Source of the DNA: Bacilli bacterium
GTDB taxonomy: Bacteria > Bacillota_I > Bacilli_A > RFN20 > CAG-826
Assembly: GCA_035326105.1 (NCBI GenBank)
Contig: DAOKYO010000002.1
Coordinates: 310,001-374,000, forward strand
Direction of reading: 5' to 3'
DNA length: 64,000 bases
Part shown: piece by piece, positions 31,384 through 40,840 of the stretch
Position numbering within the stretch: the stretch's first letter is position 1
Layout of the letters: every line of letters begins with the position of its first letter
Program-made: the position numbers and the translations under genes
The notes under the pieces: model-generated
What the model was told of the DNA's origin: nothing
Databases searched by the model: none
What the model saw: the letters and a program-made list of their open reading frames with translations, nothing else

Positions 31384-32442
31384 TTATCCCGCCCGCTTAC
31401 TTAATGTATAAAGCTTTGTTGTTTCGATGCCGTTGCTTTGGGTTGGATACTCGATCGTTTTGTAGTAACTGAAGCCGCACTTTTCGATTACCCTTTGCGA
31501 CTGACTATTTCTTATGAAGTGTCCGCAGGTGAGCATGTCGATTCCTTTTTCTTCAAAGCACCATTTTATGACTTCTTTTACCGCTTCTGGCATCAAACCT
31601 TTACCCCAATGTTCATAGGCTAAAACATAGCCGATCTCTTTTGAGGAAACGCGGTAGAATTCCTGACCAAGATCAGAAGAGCGCTTCTCAATTCCAATTG
31701 AGCCGATAACTCTTTCCGTGTCGCGCATCACAATCGCAAAGGTTTTGTCTCCGTTGATAAATAAATCGAGAATTTTTCTTGATTCATCTAGACTCTTATG
31801 CGCCTCCCAACCCGCTCGCGGTCCCACTTCCGGATTAGAGGCATAAGCAAATAAATCAGACAGATCTTCGTTTTGAAAGGCGCGTAAAAGTAGGCGTTCG
31901 GTTTCCAGCACTTCCTTACCGATAGATATTTTGGGATCCATTTGATTAGCGATGGCCATCGCCTGCGAAAAATGCGCATAATAAAAGGCCGCTTCCAAAG
32001 TTTTCTTCCGATGCCAATTATTTTTTAATATTCGCCCCACAACTTCGATTTCATTTTTTTTGGCTTCGAGTTTAGAAAGCGAAGAGTAGCTTTTAAAAAC
32101 TATCTTTCCTTTTTCTATCTCCTTTGAAAGTGCATAGTGAATATCAGCTATTTCTTCTTTTTCAACAACGGCATTATCCGGCATTAATATGCTCTGATTT
32201 TTCTCGGTTAATCGCACTTTGTTTATCCGACAACCTCTGCCTTGATATAATTTTAAAAATTCGTTAGGAAAAGATTCTTGATATTCAATCACATCAGCGC
32301 TTATTTCATTAATCGTCGGATGTGCATATCCAATCGCTTCCAGTAAAGCCGTTGCACGCGAGGAAAAAAGCCGAATTGGTTCTTCGATGCGATTAAGCTT
32401 ATCAACTGAAAGAGGGGTCGAATAGTAAGCGTAAAATGCCAT
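31384..32442 (-). CDS. GNAT acetyltransferase with unknown N-terminal domain
   Basis: 352 aa. The C-terminal ~170 residues (ETERLLLRAFQNEDL ... GYVLAYEHWGKGLMPEAV ... NSQSQRVIEKCGF) are a RimJ/RimL-type acetyltransferase. The N-terminal ~175 residues (KLYQGRGCRINKVRL, KNNWHRKKTLEAAFYY) form a separate domain not recognised here. The fusion is unusual. It lies upstream of the patatin gene. Confidence 0.8.
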   Translation of the reverse strand: MAFYAYYSTPLSVDKLNRIEEPIRLFSSRATALLEAIGYAHPTINEISADVIEYQESFPNEFLKLYQGRGCRINKVRLTEKNQSILMPDNAVVEKEEIADIHYALSKEIEKGKIVFKSYSSLSKLEAKKNEIEVVGRILKNNWHRKKTLEAAFYYAHFSQAMAIANQMDPKISIGKEVLETERLLLRAFQNEDLSDLFAYASNPEVGPRAGWEAHKSLDESRKILDLFINGDKTFAIVMRDTERVIGSIGIEKRSSDLGQEFYRVSSKEIGYVLAYEHWGKGLMPEAVKEVIKWCFEEKGIDMLTCGHFIRNSQSQRVIEKCGFSYYKTIEYPTQSNGIETTKLYTLSKRAG

Positions 32443-32469
32443 TGAATCTTCCTCCGTTATAGCATAAAG

Positions 32470-33216
32470 TTATATCTTTTTTCCCTGATTAGCAACCGCT
32501 TTTTCTTTTTCAGCGACCGCTTTTTCATCCCCAAGATAGTATTTACTGCGAACGTTAAAGTCTGAATCCAATTCATAGACCAGCGGAGTTCCGGTCGGAA
32601 TATTAATGGCAGCGATGGCATCATCGGAAAGTTTTTCAAAGTATTTTACTAAAGCCCGAAGCGAATTGCCATGGGCGACAATAATAACCTTCTTCCCGTT
32701 TATTATCTCGGGCTTGATCTTTGCTTCAAAATAAGGCACCACCCGAGCTATCGTATCTTTTAAACTTTCCCCCAGGGGAAGCTGATCATAGGGAACAGCC
32801 TGATACTGGGGCAATAAATGCAAATTTTCGGCCGCCTCATGATCAAGTTCGGGTGGCCGCACATCGAACGAGCGTCGCCAGATTTGCACTTGTGCCTCTC
32901 CATACTTCGCGGCTGTTTCCGCCTTATTTAAACCCTGCAAGGCTCCGTAGTGGCGTTCGTTTAATTTCCAAGTCTTAATTACGGGAATCCAGTTTTCATC
33001 TAAAGCGTCTAAAATATACTCCTCGGTATGAATGGCTCTTTTCAAAACCGAGGTGAAGCATAAATCAAATTGATACCCGTTGGTCTGAAGAACAATTCCA
33101 GCATTCTTGGCTTCTTTTATTCCGACATCGGATAAGTCAACATCCGTCCAGCCCGTAAATAAATTTAATTTATTCCATTCGCTTTCGCCGTGTCGAACTA
33201 AAACTATTTTATACAT
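32470..33216 (-). CDS. gpmA: 2,3-bisphosphoglycerate-dependent phosphoglycerate mutase
   Basis: Start at ATG 33216 (MYKIVLVRHGESEWN); the longer reading lacks support. 248 aa with the phosphohistidine motif RHGESEW, NLFTGWTDVDLS, LNERHYGALQGLNK, and the second His in VIIVAHGNSLRAL. It interconverts 3- and 2-phosphoglycerate in glycolysis. A monocistronic unit. Confidence 0.96.
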   Translation of the reverse strand: MYKIVLVRHGESEWNKLNLFTGWTDVDLSDVGIKEAKNAGIVLQTNGYQFDLCFTSVLKRAIHTEEYILDALDENWIPVIKTWKLNERHYGALQGLNKAETAAKYGEAQVQIWRRSFDVRPPELDHEAAENLHLLPQYQAVPYDQLPLGESLKDTIARVVPYFEAKIKPEIINGKKVIIVAHGNSLRALVKYFEKLSDDAIAAINIPTGTPLVYELDSDFNVRSKYYLGDEKAVAEKEKAVANQGKKI

Positions 33217-33299
33217 ATTTATTTGCTCCTTATTTAGCCTAATTCTATCATAATCTAGAAAAAAGTCGCTTTTTATGATTGGTAAATGCAATAAAAAAA

Positions 33300-33324
33300 G
33301 TCTCTGTCGAAAGAGACCTTTTCT
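33300..33324 (-). terminator. Terminator of the ABC transporter operon
   Basis: GTCTCT and AGAGAC pair around 6 nt; the minus strand continues with seven Ts, 10 bp after the ATPase stop. Confidence 0.8.
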
Positions 33325-33333
33325 AAAGATAAA

Positions 33334-34986
33334 TTAAATTAAATCACATCTGCCTTGACTGATTAATCGTCCGCTATGGCGGTCAAAGAGAAGTATTTCT
33401 TGACCCTTAAAATCAAAGCGCATCTTTTCTCCTAAATGATAGACCACGCCACCGAAGATGACGCCGGTTAAAAGGTATTCTCCCACCTGTACTTTGACCG
33501 TGGTTTCCATACCAGCCGGCATGGCGCTATAAATAGTTCCTTCAAACTTACCATCGGCTTTAAAATCAATAAATTCCGGCCGGATACCCACCACATAATC
33601 CTCATCGGTAATATTCTCATCCTCTTGAACAACTTCCTCGTCGTTAACTTTTGCAATGTGATACTTGAAGTTGACATCCTTGTTGCCCTTTTCAACATAC
33701 CCCTTTTGGCTCTTGTTTGCCTCATCTTTACTTTTCGCATCCATTTCCTGCTTTTTGATATCTTTATGAACCGAGGCTAAATCCAAAGGTTTATCAAACG
33801 TAAATTTCACGTGCTGCTTTGAAAATACTTCTAAGTCAATAAAGCCATTTTCTTTTTGGCTCCCCTTAGCCTCGATGAAGTTAATTGAAGGATTACCCAC
33901 AAAGTCGGCGACAAAGAGATTGGCCGGCTTTTTATATATGTCTAAGGGAGCGGCATCTTGCTGAACGACCCCGTTGTTAATAAGACAGATTTTTGTCGCC
34001 AGCGTCATCGCCTCCAATTGGTCATGCGTGACATAAACAAATGTCGCATTCGTGTCGTGATGAAGCCGTTGTAACTCGGAACGCATTTCCAGCCGTAACT
34101 TGGCATCCAGATTGCTTAAGGGTTCATCCATGAACAGCACTTTAGGTTCCGGGGCCAATGTACGCGCGATGGCTACTCGTTGCTGTTGACCACCGCTTAA
34201 TTCACTCGGATAGCGATCCATAAACTCACCGATTTTGACAATTCGACTTACCGCGCGTACCCGAAGATCAACTTCTTCTTTATCCAGTTTTCGCTCTTTC
34301 AGAAGCAAATTGCCATTTTTCGTAATTGCGAATGTTTCGTCAAGTTCTTTTCCCTCTTTTGCCAGATTGGCTTTTACTTTGTCGATATTCGCTTGATAGC
34401 GTCTGCAAAGATCGACTGTTTTTAACTCTAAATCCGCATTTTCAAGAAGATGAATTTTTAAGGAAAAAAGTTCTTTGGCCGACGACATGGAAATCTCATA
34501 ACTATCGATTAGTTTTATCAGGACTTTTTTGTTATCAATCTGCCCTTTTTTATTTTTGCAGTCATTGATGTTTTTGAGCAGTTCCTTAGGCTTAGATAGA
34601 ATCGCGATGAACTTAGCCCATTTTTTGGCATCATGGGCGATAAAAGGTAGGGTCTCTTTAATATTTTTAAGGCCAAAAGCAATATTGTTATAGACCGTCA
34701 TATTCGGCCACAGAGCATAGTTTTGAAAAAGAAATCCGACGCGTCGTTTACTCGCGGGAACGTTTATCTCTCGTTCGCTATCAAATACCACCTGATCACC
34801 GATAGTGATTTTTCCTTCGGTCGGCGTTTCTAAACCCGCAATCATTCGTAAGGTGGTTGTCTTGCCACAGCCTGATGGGCCTAAAAGGGTAACAAATGAG
34901 TTATTTTCAATTGTCAAATCAAGATGGTCAACTGCATAGTAATTACCCCAACGCTTGCTGACATTAGTAAGTTTTATTTCTGGCAT
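33334..34986 (-). CDS. ABC transporter ATPase with a large insertion
   Basis: 550 aa, a MalK/PotA/FbpC-type ATPase. Walker A GPSGCGKT (36-43), Q-loop FQNYALWP (Q88), signature LSGGQQQR (263-270), Walker B VLFMDEP (283-289), H-loop YVTHDQ. About 125 extra residues (roughly 111-238, helical and Lys-rich) sit between the Q-loop and the signature, where relatives have few. The C-terminal TOBE-type region also carries a charged insertion (KKQEMDAKSKDEANKSQKG). It energises the fused permease encoded 3 bp upstream. Confidence 0.9.
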   Translation of the reverse strand: MPEIKLTNVSKRWGNYYAVDHLDLTIENNSFVTLLGPSGCGKTTTLRMIAGLETPTEGKITIGDQVVFDSEREINVPASKRRVGFLFQNYALWPNMTVYNNIAFGLKNIKETLPFIAHDAKKWAKFIAILSKPKELLKNINDCKNKKGQIDNKKVLIKLIDSYEISMSSAKELFSLKIHLLENADLELKTVDLCRRYQANIDKVKANLAKEGKELDETFAITKNGNLLLKERKLDKEEVDLRVRAVSRIVKIGEFMDRYPSELSGGQQQRVAIARTLAPEPKVLFMDEPLSNLDAKLRLEMRSELQRLHHDTNATFVYVTHDQLEAMTLATKICLINNGVVQQDAAPLDIYKKPANLFVADFVGNPSINFIEAKGSQKENGFIDLEVFSKQHVKFTFDKPLDLASVHKDIKKQEMDAKSKDEANKSQKGYVEKGNKDVNFKYHIAKVNDEEVVQEDENITDEDYVVGIRPEFIDFKADGKFEGTIYSAMPAGMETTVKVQVGEYLLTGVIFGGVVYHLGEKMRFDFKGQEILLFDRHSGRLISQGRCDLI

Positions 34987-34989
34987 ATT

Positions 34990-36792
34990 TTATCCTCCAA
35001 TACTCTTATCAAGACTGGCTCCTGTTAGTTTATTAATCAGCCAGTTACAGAGTAAAATTGTAATAATAAGAATTAAGTTAATACCACTTGAGAAGGCATA
35101 TAATCCCATCTCATCGTAATAATCGAGCATGGTAGTGACAATCATTCCCATCGGACCGAGCATCATAAATAACGTTAACTCACGCATGGCGGTGATAAAT
35201 GGTAAGAGATAGCCACTGATAATGGATGTCTTTTGAATTGGAACGACAATCTTCAGCATTCGCTTCCACCAAGGAATGTTTTGAATAATTCCGGCTTCTT
35301 CAATTTCTCCACTAATCTGCATCATTGCATTAAGCGATGAACGGCTAGAGAAGGGTATATATTTTATTGTTCCAACAAGAATGAATAGCAAATAAGTTCC
35401 CCAAATTGAGAATTCCAGTCCGATAACAAAGTAGGCGGCACCGACAGCTAAAGAAGGAAGTAGATAGGGTAAAAAGGCGATGCCGTTCACATATCCCGCC
35501 CATTTACTCTTACGGCTCTTGCTGACGGCATAGCCGACCAAAAAACCGATGGTTCCAGCTAGAATGCTGGCCACAAACGCCACGCGCAAGGTTCCTAAAA
35601 ATGAATTCCATATTTCCTTGTTGTAAAGAATACCCAAGTTACCGTAAAGTCCATTCTCGCCTCCCGCATTGGAAGTGGTCCACCACTTTAAAGTGAAACC
35701 ACTATAATCGCCGGGGTTGGGGAGGAAGGTCTCCATCGTAAAGGATATGATCGGATATATACTCGTAAAGAAAGTAGCCACAATAAGCACCACACCGACG
35801 GCATACTTTCCGATTTTTCCGAGGTTAATCTTGCTCGCCTGACCCGACTTACCGGTAACGGTCGTATATTGTTTTCGACCGCTGGTTGAAGCCTGATTAA
35901 CAAGAAGAATTCCGACGCCAATGAGCATCATAATTATGGCAATGATACTGCTTGCTCCTGGGCGGGAACCATTTATTTCCACGTAGCGAGTAGCCATCGT
36001 TGTAAAATTTAAGTAATGCGGAACCGGATAAGAGCCCATCGCACTGCTAAAGACGAGGAGGATGGTTGAAAGAATCGCCGGTTTAACCATCGGAAGAGTT
36101 ACGCGCGTGAATATTTTCCAGCGCGGAGTATTCAAAATTGTAGCGGCTTCTTCTAAGTTCGCATCCATATTCTTAAAAATGCCCCCAATTAAGATGTAAG
36201 CGAACGGAGCATAGTGCAAACCTAAAACAATGGCACTTGGAAAAAGACCCGAACACCACCATAAAGGCAGACGAATATTGAAAAGAGCCGCGAGTAAGCC
36301 ATCAGCACCGCCAGTTACGCTTGCGCTATTAAATAAATTGCGCCAGACCATCGCTAGGGTCCACTGCGGCATAATATATGGGAAAATAAAGATTGAACTT
36401 ATATACTTCTTGTATTTTAAGTTTGTTCGGGTAATAAGATAGGCAACCAGTCCACCAAAAAGAAGCGCCGTAAAACAAGCGATAACGCTCATGGCTAACG
36501 TGTTCCCCAGTGGAACCCATAAATTCTTCTTCGCAAGAGGACCAGTAAATAAGTCAATAAAGTTCCATAACGTGTACCCATCAACTCTTCCCGTACTATC
36601 GGATTCAATTGTTCCCGTATGTATGACAAACGCATCCCGAACGATAGCAACGATCGGAACAATTGTAAATATTGATAATAAGATACCCAGAATTAGTAAA
36701 ATTACGTTTTGAGGTTTCTTAAAAAAATTCATTATCTTCCGAAAACGGCGGAAAGCGGGTGATGGCATACGATTATTGAGTGTTTGTTCCAT
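34990..36792 (-). CDS. ABC transporter permease, two permease domains fused
   Basis: 600 aa with about 12 membrane helices in two halves, each with an EAA loop (EEAATILNTPRWKIF and EEAGIIQNIPWWKR) that docks on the ATPase. Fused permeases of this kind occur in the iron FbpB and sugar-phosphate AfuB families. It lies between the binding-protein gene and the ATPase gene. The cre-like operator upstream favours a carbon substrate over iron, by inference. Confidence 0.88.
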   Translation of the reverse strand: MEQTLNNRMPSPAFRRFRKIMNFFKKPQNVILLILGILLSIFTIVPIVAIVRDAFVIHTGTIESDSTGRVDGYTLWNFIDLFTGPLAKKNLWVPLGNTLAMSVIACFTALLFGGLVAYLITRTNLKYKKYISSIFIFPYIMPQWTLAMVWRNLFNSASVTGGADGLLAALFNIRLPLWWCSGLFPSAIVLGLHYAPFAYILIGGIFKNMDANLEEAATILNTPRWKIFTRVTLPMVKPAILSTILLVFSSAMGSYPVPHYLNFTTMATRYVEINGSRPGASSIIAIIMMLIGVGILLVNQASTSGRKQYTTVTGKSGQASKINLGKIGKYAVGVVLIVATFFTSIYPIISFTMETFLPNPGDYSGFTLKWWTTSNAGGENGLYGNLGILYNKEIWNSFLGTLRVAFVASILAGTIGFLVGYAVSKSRKSKWAGYVNGIAFLPYLLPSLAVGAAYFVIGLEFSIWGTYLLFILVGTIKYIPFSSRSSLNAMMQISGEIEEAGIIQNIPWWKRMLKIVVPIQKTSIISGYLLPFITAMRELTLFMMLGPMGMIVTTMLDYYDEMGLYAFSSGINLILIITILLCNWLINKLTGASLDKSIGG

Positions 36793-36815
36793 TTCTTTTG
36801 CCTCAATTAGAGTAA

Positions 36816-36842
36816 GGGGCGCATTTTAAGCGCCCCTTTTTT
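36816..36842. terminator. Intercistronic hairpin between binding protein and permease genes
   Basis: GGGGCGC (36816-36822) pairs with GCGCCCC (36830-36836). Ts follow only on the plus strand, while the operon runs on the minus strand. It probably stabilises the binding-protein mRNA or attenuates read-through. Confidence 0.55.
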
Positions 36843-36884
36843 GAAAGTTTGTCCGCAAAAAATAGGCTCATATTTTAAATAGAA

Positions 36885-38240
36885 TTAGAGTAAGTCAATC
36901 CAGTCACCAACGTTATAGCTGACACTTGACACATAGGCTGGATCTTCTATTACCATCCGACCTTTGCCTTCTTCTTGACTACTCCACCAACTATAGCCTC
37001 TATCATTCATCGCTGGATAATCTTCGCCGCCATCATTGGTATGATCGACGTTAGCCGATGGATTTGAGCAATAACCGCCGATATCTTTACCCCAAGGGCT
37101 AAATCCATCAGCAGTCGTCGTCATAAAGTGAATGAAAGCGCATGAAGTCCATGGATAGGGTGAACTCTTCAATACTTGCAAGTAGTGCTTGTACATAAAG
37201 CCACCAACACCCTGATAGCCTGTTTGGTAAGCCGCAATCGTAACATTCTTCTTTGAAGCTTCGGCGGTTTCTTCAACTGACCGTAATTTACTGTAAGCAA
37301 TCAAAGCCGATTGACCGGCCGCGCTGGTTTGAACAAGACTATTGCAAATCGGGCCATCATCCGTTTGTTCATTGTATTGGTTAACCCAGCGCTTAATCCA
37401 AGCCAGTGAGTACTTTGCATCGGGACTTGATAATCCCAAATCGGTAACGGTTTCCGTCATTGCATCAATCTCATCGTCAAAATTTTGGGAACCATTCTCT
37501 AATTTGTAGGCTTCATAGGCTTGTTTCATAATAGCAGCGTAGTGTTCGTTAGTGAGCATATAAAGGAAGTTCTTTCCGACCGGCTCACTATCAACGCCCA
37601 TAAACATTGGCGCGCTGCCGTCTTCAACGAAATCCCAAACGTTGCTATAATCGACATTTTCGCCTAAGTTATTAAACATGAAAACTTTATTCAATGATTG
37701 AAGGGCGAATGGATGTCCATTTTCCTCTTCGTTTCCCGCCCATTCCTTTGGAATGTAGTTTAATAGATACCCAGTATTGAGCATCTTGGATTGAATTTGA
37801 TTTCCATCCTGAATCAAAGTCATTGACAAAACATGGTTACTCGCCCGTACATCGGCTGAAATTTGCGAAAAAATCTTGTTGTTCTTCGGTTGACTCCAGT
37901 TGATTTTTCCGCTGAAATCCTCCTTATAACCGGGGAACTCTTGCCGAATAGCCTCATCCACAACATACGTTTGTGTCGAACTATCATACTTTTTGCCTTG
38001 CAAATATGCGAGGAAATACTCTTTCGCCGTTTTGCCGCGGGAAGAATTTCCTACCGCTTCCATCGTCTTGCCGTCCAATTCTTCAATCGCCTTGGCATAT
38101 AGTTCATTGCGGTCCATTTTTTCCGCTTCTGCAACGATGTCAGCAACCCGTGTATCTTCACCACTTGAACCACACGATGCTAAGGTCATTACAGTCAAAA
38201 CACTGATGCCTAAGGTCAAAATCTTCCTAGAATTAGCCAT
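36885..38240 (-). CDS. ABC transporter substrate-binding lipoprotein
   Basis: Start at ATG 38240 (MANSRKILTLG) behind TAGGAGG. 451 aa. Signal peptide with lipobox LASC, then a periplasmic-binding-protein-like fold (extracellular solute-binding, iron/sugar-phosphate type; SSPYPWTSCAFIHFM near the C-terminus). It captures substrate for the permease and ATPase downstream. First gene of the operon, behind a promoter carrying a cre-like site. Substrate not identifiable from sequence alone. Confidence 0.85.
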   Translation of the reverse strand: MANSRKILTLGISVLTVMTLASCGSSGEDTRVADIVAEAEKMDRNELYAKAIEELDGKTMEAVGNSSRGKTAKEYFLAYLQGKKYDSSTQTYVVDEAIRQEFPGYKEDFSGKINWSQPKNNKIFSQISADVRASNHVLSMTLIQDGNQIQSKMLNTGYLLNYIPKEWAGNEEENGHPFALQSLNKVFMFNNLGENVDYSNVWDFVEDGSAPMFMGVDSEPVGKNFLYMLTNEHYAAIMKQAYEAYKLENGSQNFDDEIDAMTETVTDLGLSSPDAKYSLAWIKRWVNQYNEQTDDGPICNSLVQTSAAGQSALIAYSKLRSVEETAEASKKNVTIAAYQTGYQGVGGFMYKHYLQVLKSSPYPWTSCAFIHFMTTTADGFSPWGKDIGGYCSNPSANVDHTNDGGEDYPAMNDRGYSWWSSQEEGKGRMVIEDPAYVSSVSYNVGDWIDLL

Positions 38241-38356
38241 TTCTTTGTTTCCTCCTAAAAGTTTTAGGCTTATTGATGGGTATAAGAAAATAGCCAAGTG
38301 GTTCCTGCGGACCTCGGATATCATTAACTATTTCTTATTCCTTTTTCAACATCTAA

Positions 38357-38385
38357 ATTGTATGGTGTAAGCGTTTACAAGTCAA
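38357..38385 (-). promoter_or_regulatory. Transporter promoter with cre-like operator in its spacer
   Basis: Minus-strand -35 TTGACT (38380-38385) and -10 TACAAT (38357-38362) with a 17-nt spacer. The spacer contains TGTAAACGCTTACA (38366-38379), a LacI/CcpA-type palindrome. Binding there would block RNA polymerase. Confidence 0.75.
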
Positions 38386-38422
38386 CCGATTTTTCGCGTT
38401 TTTCGCATACATGTATTAAAAA

Positions 38423-38473
38423 AAGCAAATTTTCGCTCTTTAACGAAACTCGCTATCCAGCTAAAATTTGCTT
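38423..38473 (-). terminator. Terminator of the 4-helix membrane protein gene
   Basis: AAGCAAATTTT (38423-38433) and AAAATTTGCTT (38463-38473) are perfectly complementary over 11 bp. The minus strand continues with Ts. Confidence 0.75.
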
Positions 38474-38501
38474 TATAAATTATCCGATAAATACCTATTC
38501 T

Positions 38502-39032
38502 TTATTTACGGGTTGAAAACGCCAATGATAAACTAGAAATAAATCCCAATCCGGCACCAACCCCAGCTAAAATGGAAAGAAGACTTAATTCATAATCCAT
38601 ATCTTGTAAGGTGCTTATTTGGTTGACTCCAAGTACTGATACGCTGAACTCGCTCATGGTCGGTATCGTAAAAAAGCCGATTGTAGAAATGATTAATGAC
38701 AAAGCCATTAATAATGACAATCCACTAAGCAACTTCATTTTTCCCATAAAAGCAGCGACGAGAATAAAAACCATGAGGACCAAAGGAAGTATATACCCGA
38801 TGGCAAGGACAATATTTGCCTTCAAACTTCCGGTGAGCACAGAACTATTGATGTATTCTTTGCCGAAGGCCAAATCATATCCTTTTATGGAATCGGTAAT
38901 ATTTCCGGATGAATCTTTTAAAACAGCCCCGTCAAAGAACATTGTCACGAAAACAAATATGATAAAGACAAAAGATAAGAGCGCCAATAAAACTACATTC
39001 TTTTTTTTACTTTTTGAAATTCTTTTTGCCAT
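38502..39032 (-). CDS. Four-helix membrane protein, unknown
   Basis: 176 aa with a basic N-terminus (MAKRISKSKKK) and four hydrophobic segments (about 13-31, 66-86, 90-112, 150-172). An extracellular loop is likely between the first two. Monocistronic with its own terminator. No family recognised. Confidence 0.6.
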   Translation of the reverse strand: MAKRISKSKKKNVVLLALLSFVFIIFVFVTMFFDGAVLKDSSGNITDSIKGYDLAFGKEYINSSVLTGSLKANIVLAIGYILPLVLMVFILVAAFMGKMKLLSGLSLLMALSLIISTIGFFTIPTMSEFSVSVLGVNQISTLQDMDYELSLLSILAGVGAGLGFISSLSLAFSTRK

Positions 39033-39233
39033 ATTATAGCCATTAAGGTTCTTTTGTTATTAAACCTTTATTTCCCTTTCGTTTTTATTTTACCAAAAAA
39101 AATAAGTTAATGGGAGTTTTTGCCTATATCCGAATAAATAAAAATCCCTAATCTCAAGTTGCTGAAAATAGGGATAAATGCTGATTAAATAAATCTTCAT
39201 TATTTGCGTAATGAATGATTTGTGAACTATAAA

Positions 39234-39989
39234 TTAAACTGCTAAAGGGGTGAACTTCAGCTTTTTTAAGACGACAATTAGGATAGCATTGGTCAACGAA
39301 ATAATCGGCAATAAGATTGTTCCCGCATTAGCGTAACCACCAAACATCAACAAGAGAATCATCCATAATCCAAATTCAACAAACGCCAGTATAAACCGGG
39401 CATTGTGAATTCCTTTTTTATGAATGAAAACCAATAAAACGCTAAATAATGTCTGACTTAACATAACTAAGAATGCGAGTAAGATAATAAAGTTGCCCGA
39501 TTGAAAGTTGGGTGAAGAAATCAATTCATAAACATTGGGTGAGACTGTAATCGTGGTTGTCGAACTATAAGGGGGAAATCCAGTAGTTATCGTAGCCGTA
39601 AGCGTTAAGTATGGCAGAGCATAAAGTAGCAATGAAATAACTAAATAGCCTATGCCCCAGAGCATATTAATATTTAAAAATATATGCTTAGCATCCCTGC
39701 TTGGTTTATTACTTTCAAATGAAGACTTTTGTTGACTAGAATCTACATCGTTTTCATCTTTAACTTCTAAAATAGTTCCATCCTTTTGCGTCTTGTCTTC
39801 GTTGAGCAAATAATCGATTGAACAATTAAACATTTTTGCCATCTGAATAAGCTTATCTGTTTCAGGAAGCGTTAAATCCGATTCCCACTTTGAAACTGAT
39901 TGCCGAGATACACCTAGTAAATCTGCTAATTGTTCCTGAGTATAATTGTTCTCTTTTCTAAGACGTGTAATCTTTTCTCCCGTTCTCAT
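39234..39989 (-). CDS. XRE-family regulator with C-terminal membrane domain
   Basis: Start at ATG 39989 (MRTGEKITRLRKENN) behind a GGAG-type site. 251 aa. N-terminal HTH (YTQEQLADLLGVSRQSVSKW), a charged linker, then four membrane helices (about 120-250). Membrane-tethered XRE regulators of this layout are common in Bacillota. It may sense membrane state or control adjacent genes. The 326-bp stretch 39990-40315 beside it is AT-rich and shows no gene or RNA. Confidence 0.8.
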   Translation of the reverse strand: MRTGEKITRLRKENNYTQEQLADLLGVSRQSVSKWESDLTLPETDKLIQMAKMFNCSIDYLLNEDKTQKDGTILEVKDENDVDSSQQKSSFESNKPSRDAKHIFLNINMLWGIGYLVISLLLYALPYLTLTATITTGFPPYSSTTTITVSPNVYELISSPNFQSGNFIILLAFLVMLSQTLFSVLLVFIHKKGIHNARFILAFVEFGLWMILLLMFGGYANAGTILLPIISLTNAILIVVLKKLKFTPLAV

Positions 39990-40315
39990 AAGTAATCTCC
40001 TTTTCAACAACAATGTTAACAATACTAACTTTTTCATTCTATCATTTATAGGTTTCAAAATGTAAACTTTGGGTTGCTTTTTGACCAATATATGGAAAAA
40101 AACAAAAAATGTCGGCAAGATCCAATCGAAATATAACTTAGAGAGGATTAACTATTGATAAGCTGTCCACAAATTATTCTATTGATAGCAATTCACTTCA
40201 AATGAAAAAAAACATCGTATGTTTTATTACGTTTTCCTTTAAAAATTAGTTATTAACCGAATTGACAATCGCTTATTTGAAAACAAGTGAAAAAAATTAC
40301 ATCTAACACTAAAAA

Positions 40316-40840
40316 TTATTTATTCATCATTTTTAAAATCTTTTTGATTCTTGGCCGATTGTATCGTTGAACGATAATACAAGGAAGGTTAACGATTAAA
40401 GCATAGGCAAGCATAATTAAAATAATGTAGGGAGGCGCGAAAAAGCCAAAAATCCAAAACGGCAATATAGCCAGCCAATGGGTCAGTTCGCCCCGTGCCG
40501 ATTCGACAAGAAATAGCTCCAAGTTGTCTTTTGAGAAACTTTCCAGCCGCTTCTTTTTATATCCGCGTTTTTTAAATATTGCTCCGCCATCGGGTAGCAA
40601 ATGCTTCCATTTTTTTACAGCAAATAAACGCTCATAAAGTTTACCTTCTAATTCAAACCGGTGCGAACGGTAAAAAAATGAGTCCGGGTCATACGCTCGA
40701 TTAGGAATTGCTAGAGCAATAAGCGCACATGAAATTTGTAGCACGGGCCAAAGAGTGAAAAACAAGATAATCATCCATAAGGGAGACAAAAATACAATTT
40801 GCATATTTATCTTTTTCCGCTTATTGAGCGACCTTTCCAT
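40316..40840 (-). CDS. crtO: CrtO-like glycosyl-carotenoid acyltransferase
   Basis: 174 aa, or 162 from the internal Met at residue 13. Membrane helices near both ends; motifs VKKWKHLLPDGG, ESARGELTHWLAILPFW and the C-terminal IVQRYNRPR match staphylococcal CrtO, which acylates the glycosylated carotenoid in the last step of staphyloxanthin synthesis. It overlaps the glycosyltransferase gene by 34 bp, making an operon with it and the desaturase-like gene. Confidence 0.8.
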   Translation of the reverse strand: MERSLNKRKKINMQIVFLSPLWMIILFFTLWPVLQISCALIALAIPNRAYDPDSFFYRSHRFELEGKLYERLFAVKKWKHLLPDGGAIFKKRGYKKKRLESFSKDNLELFLVESARGELTHWLAILPFWIFGFFAPPYIILIMLAYALIVNLPCIIVQRYNRPRIKKILKMMNK

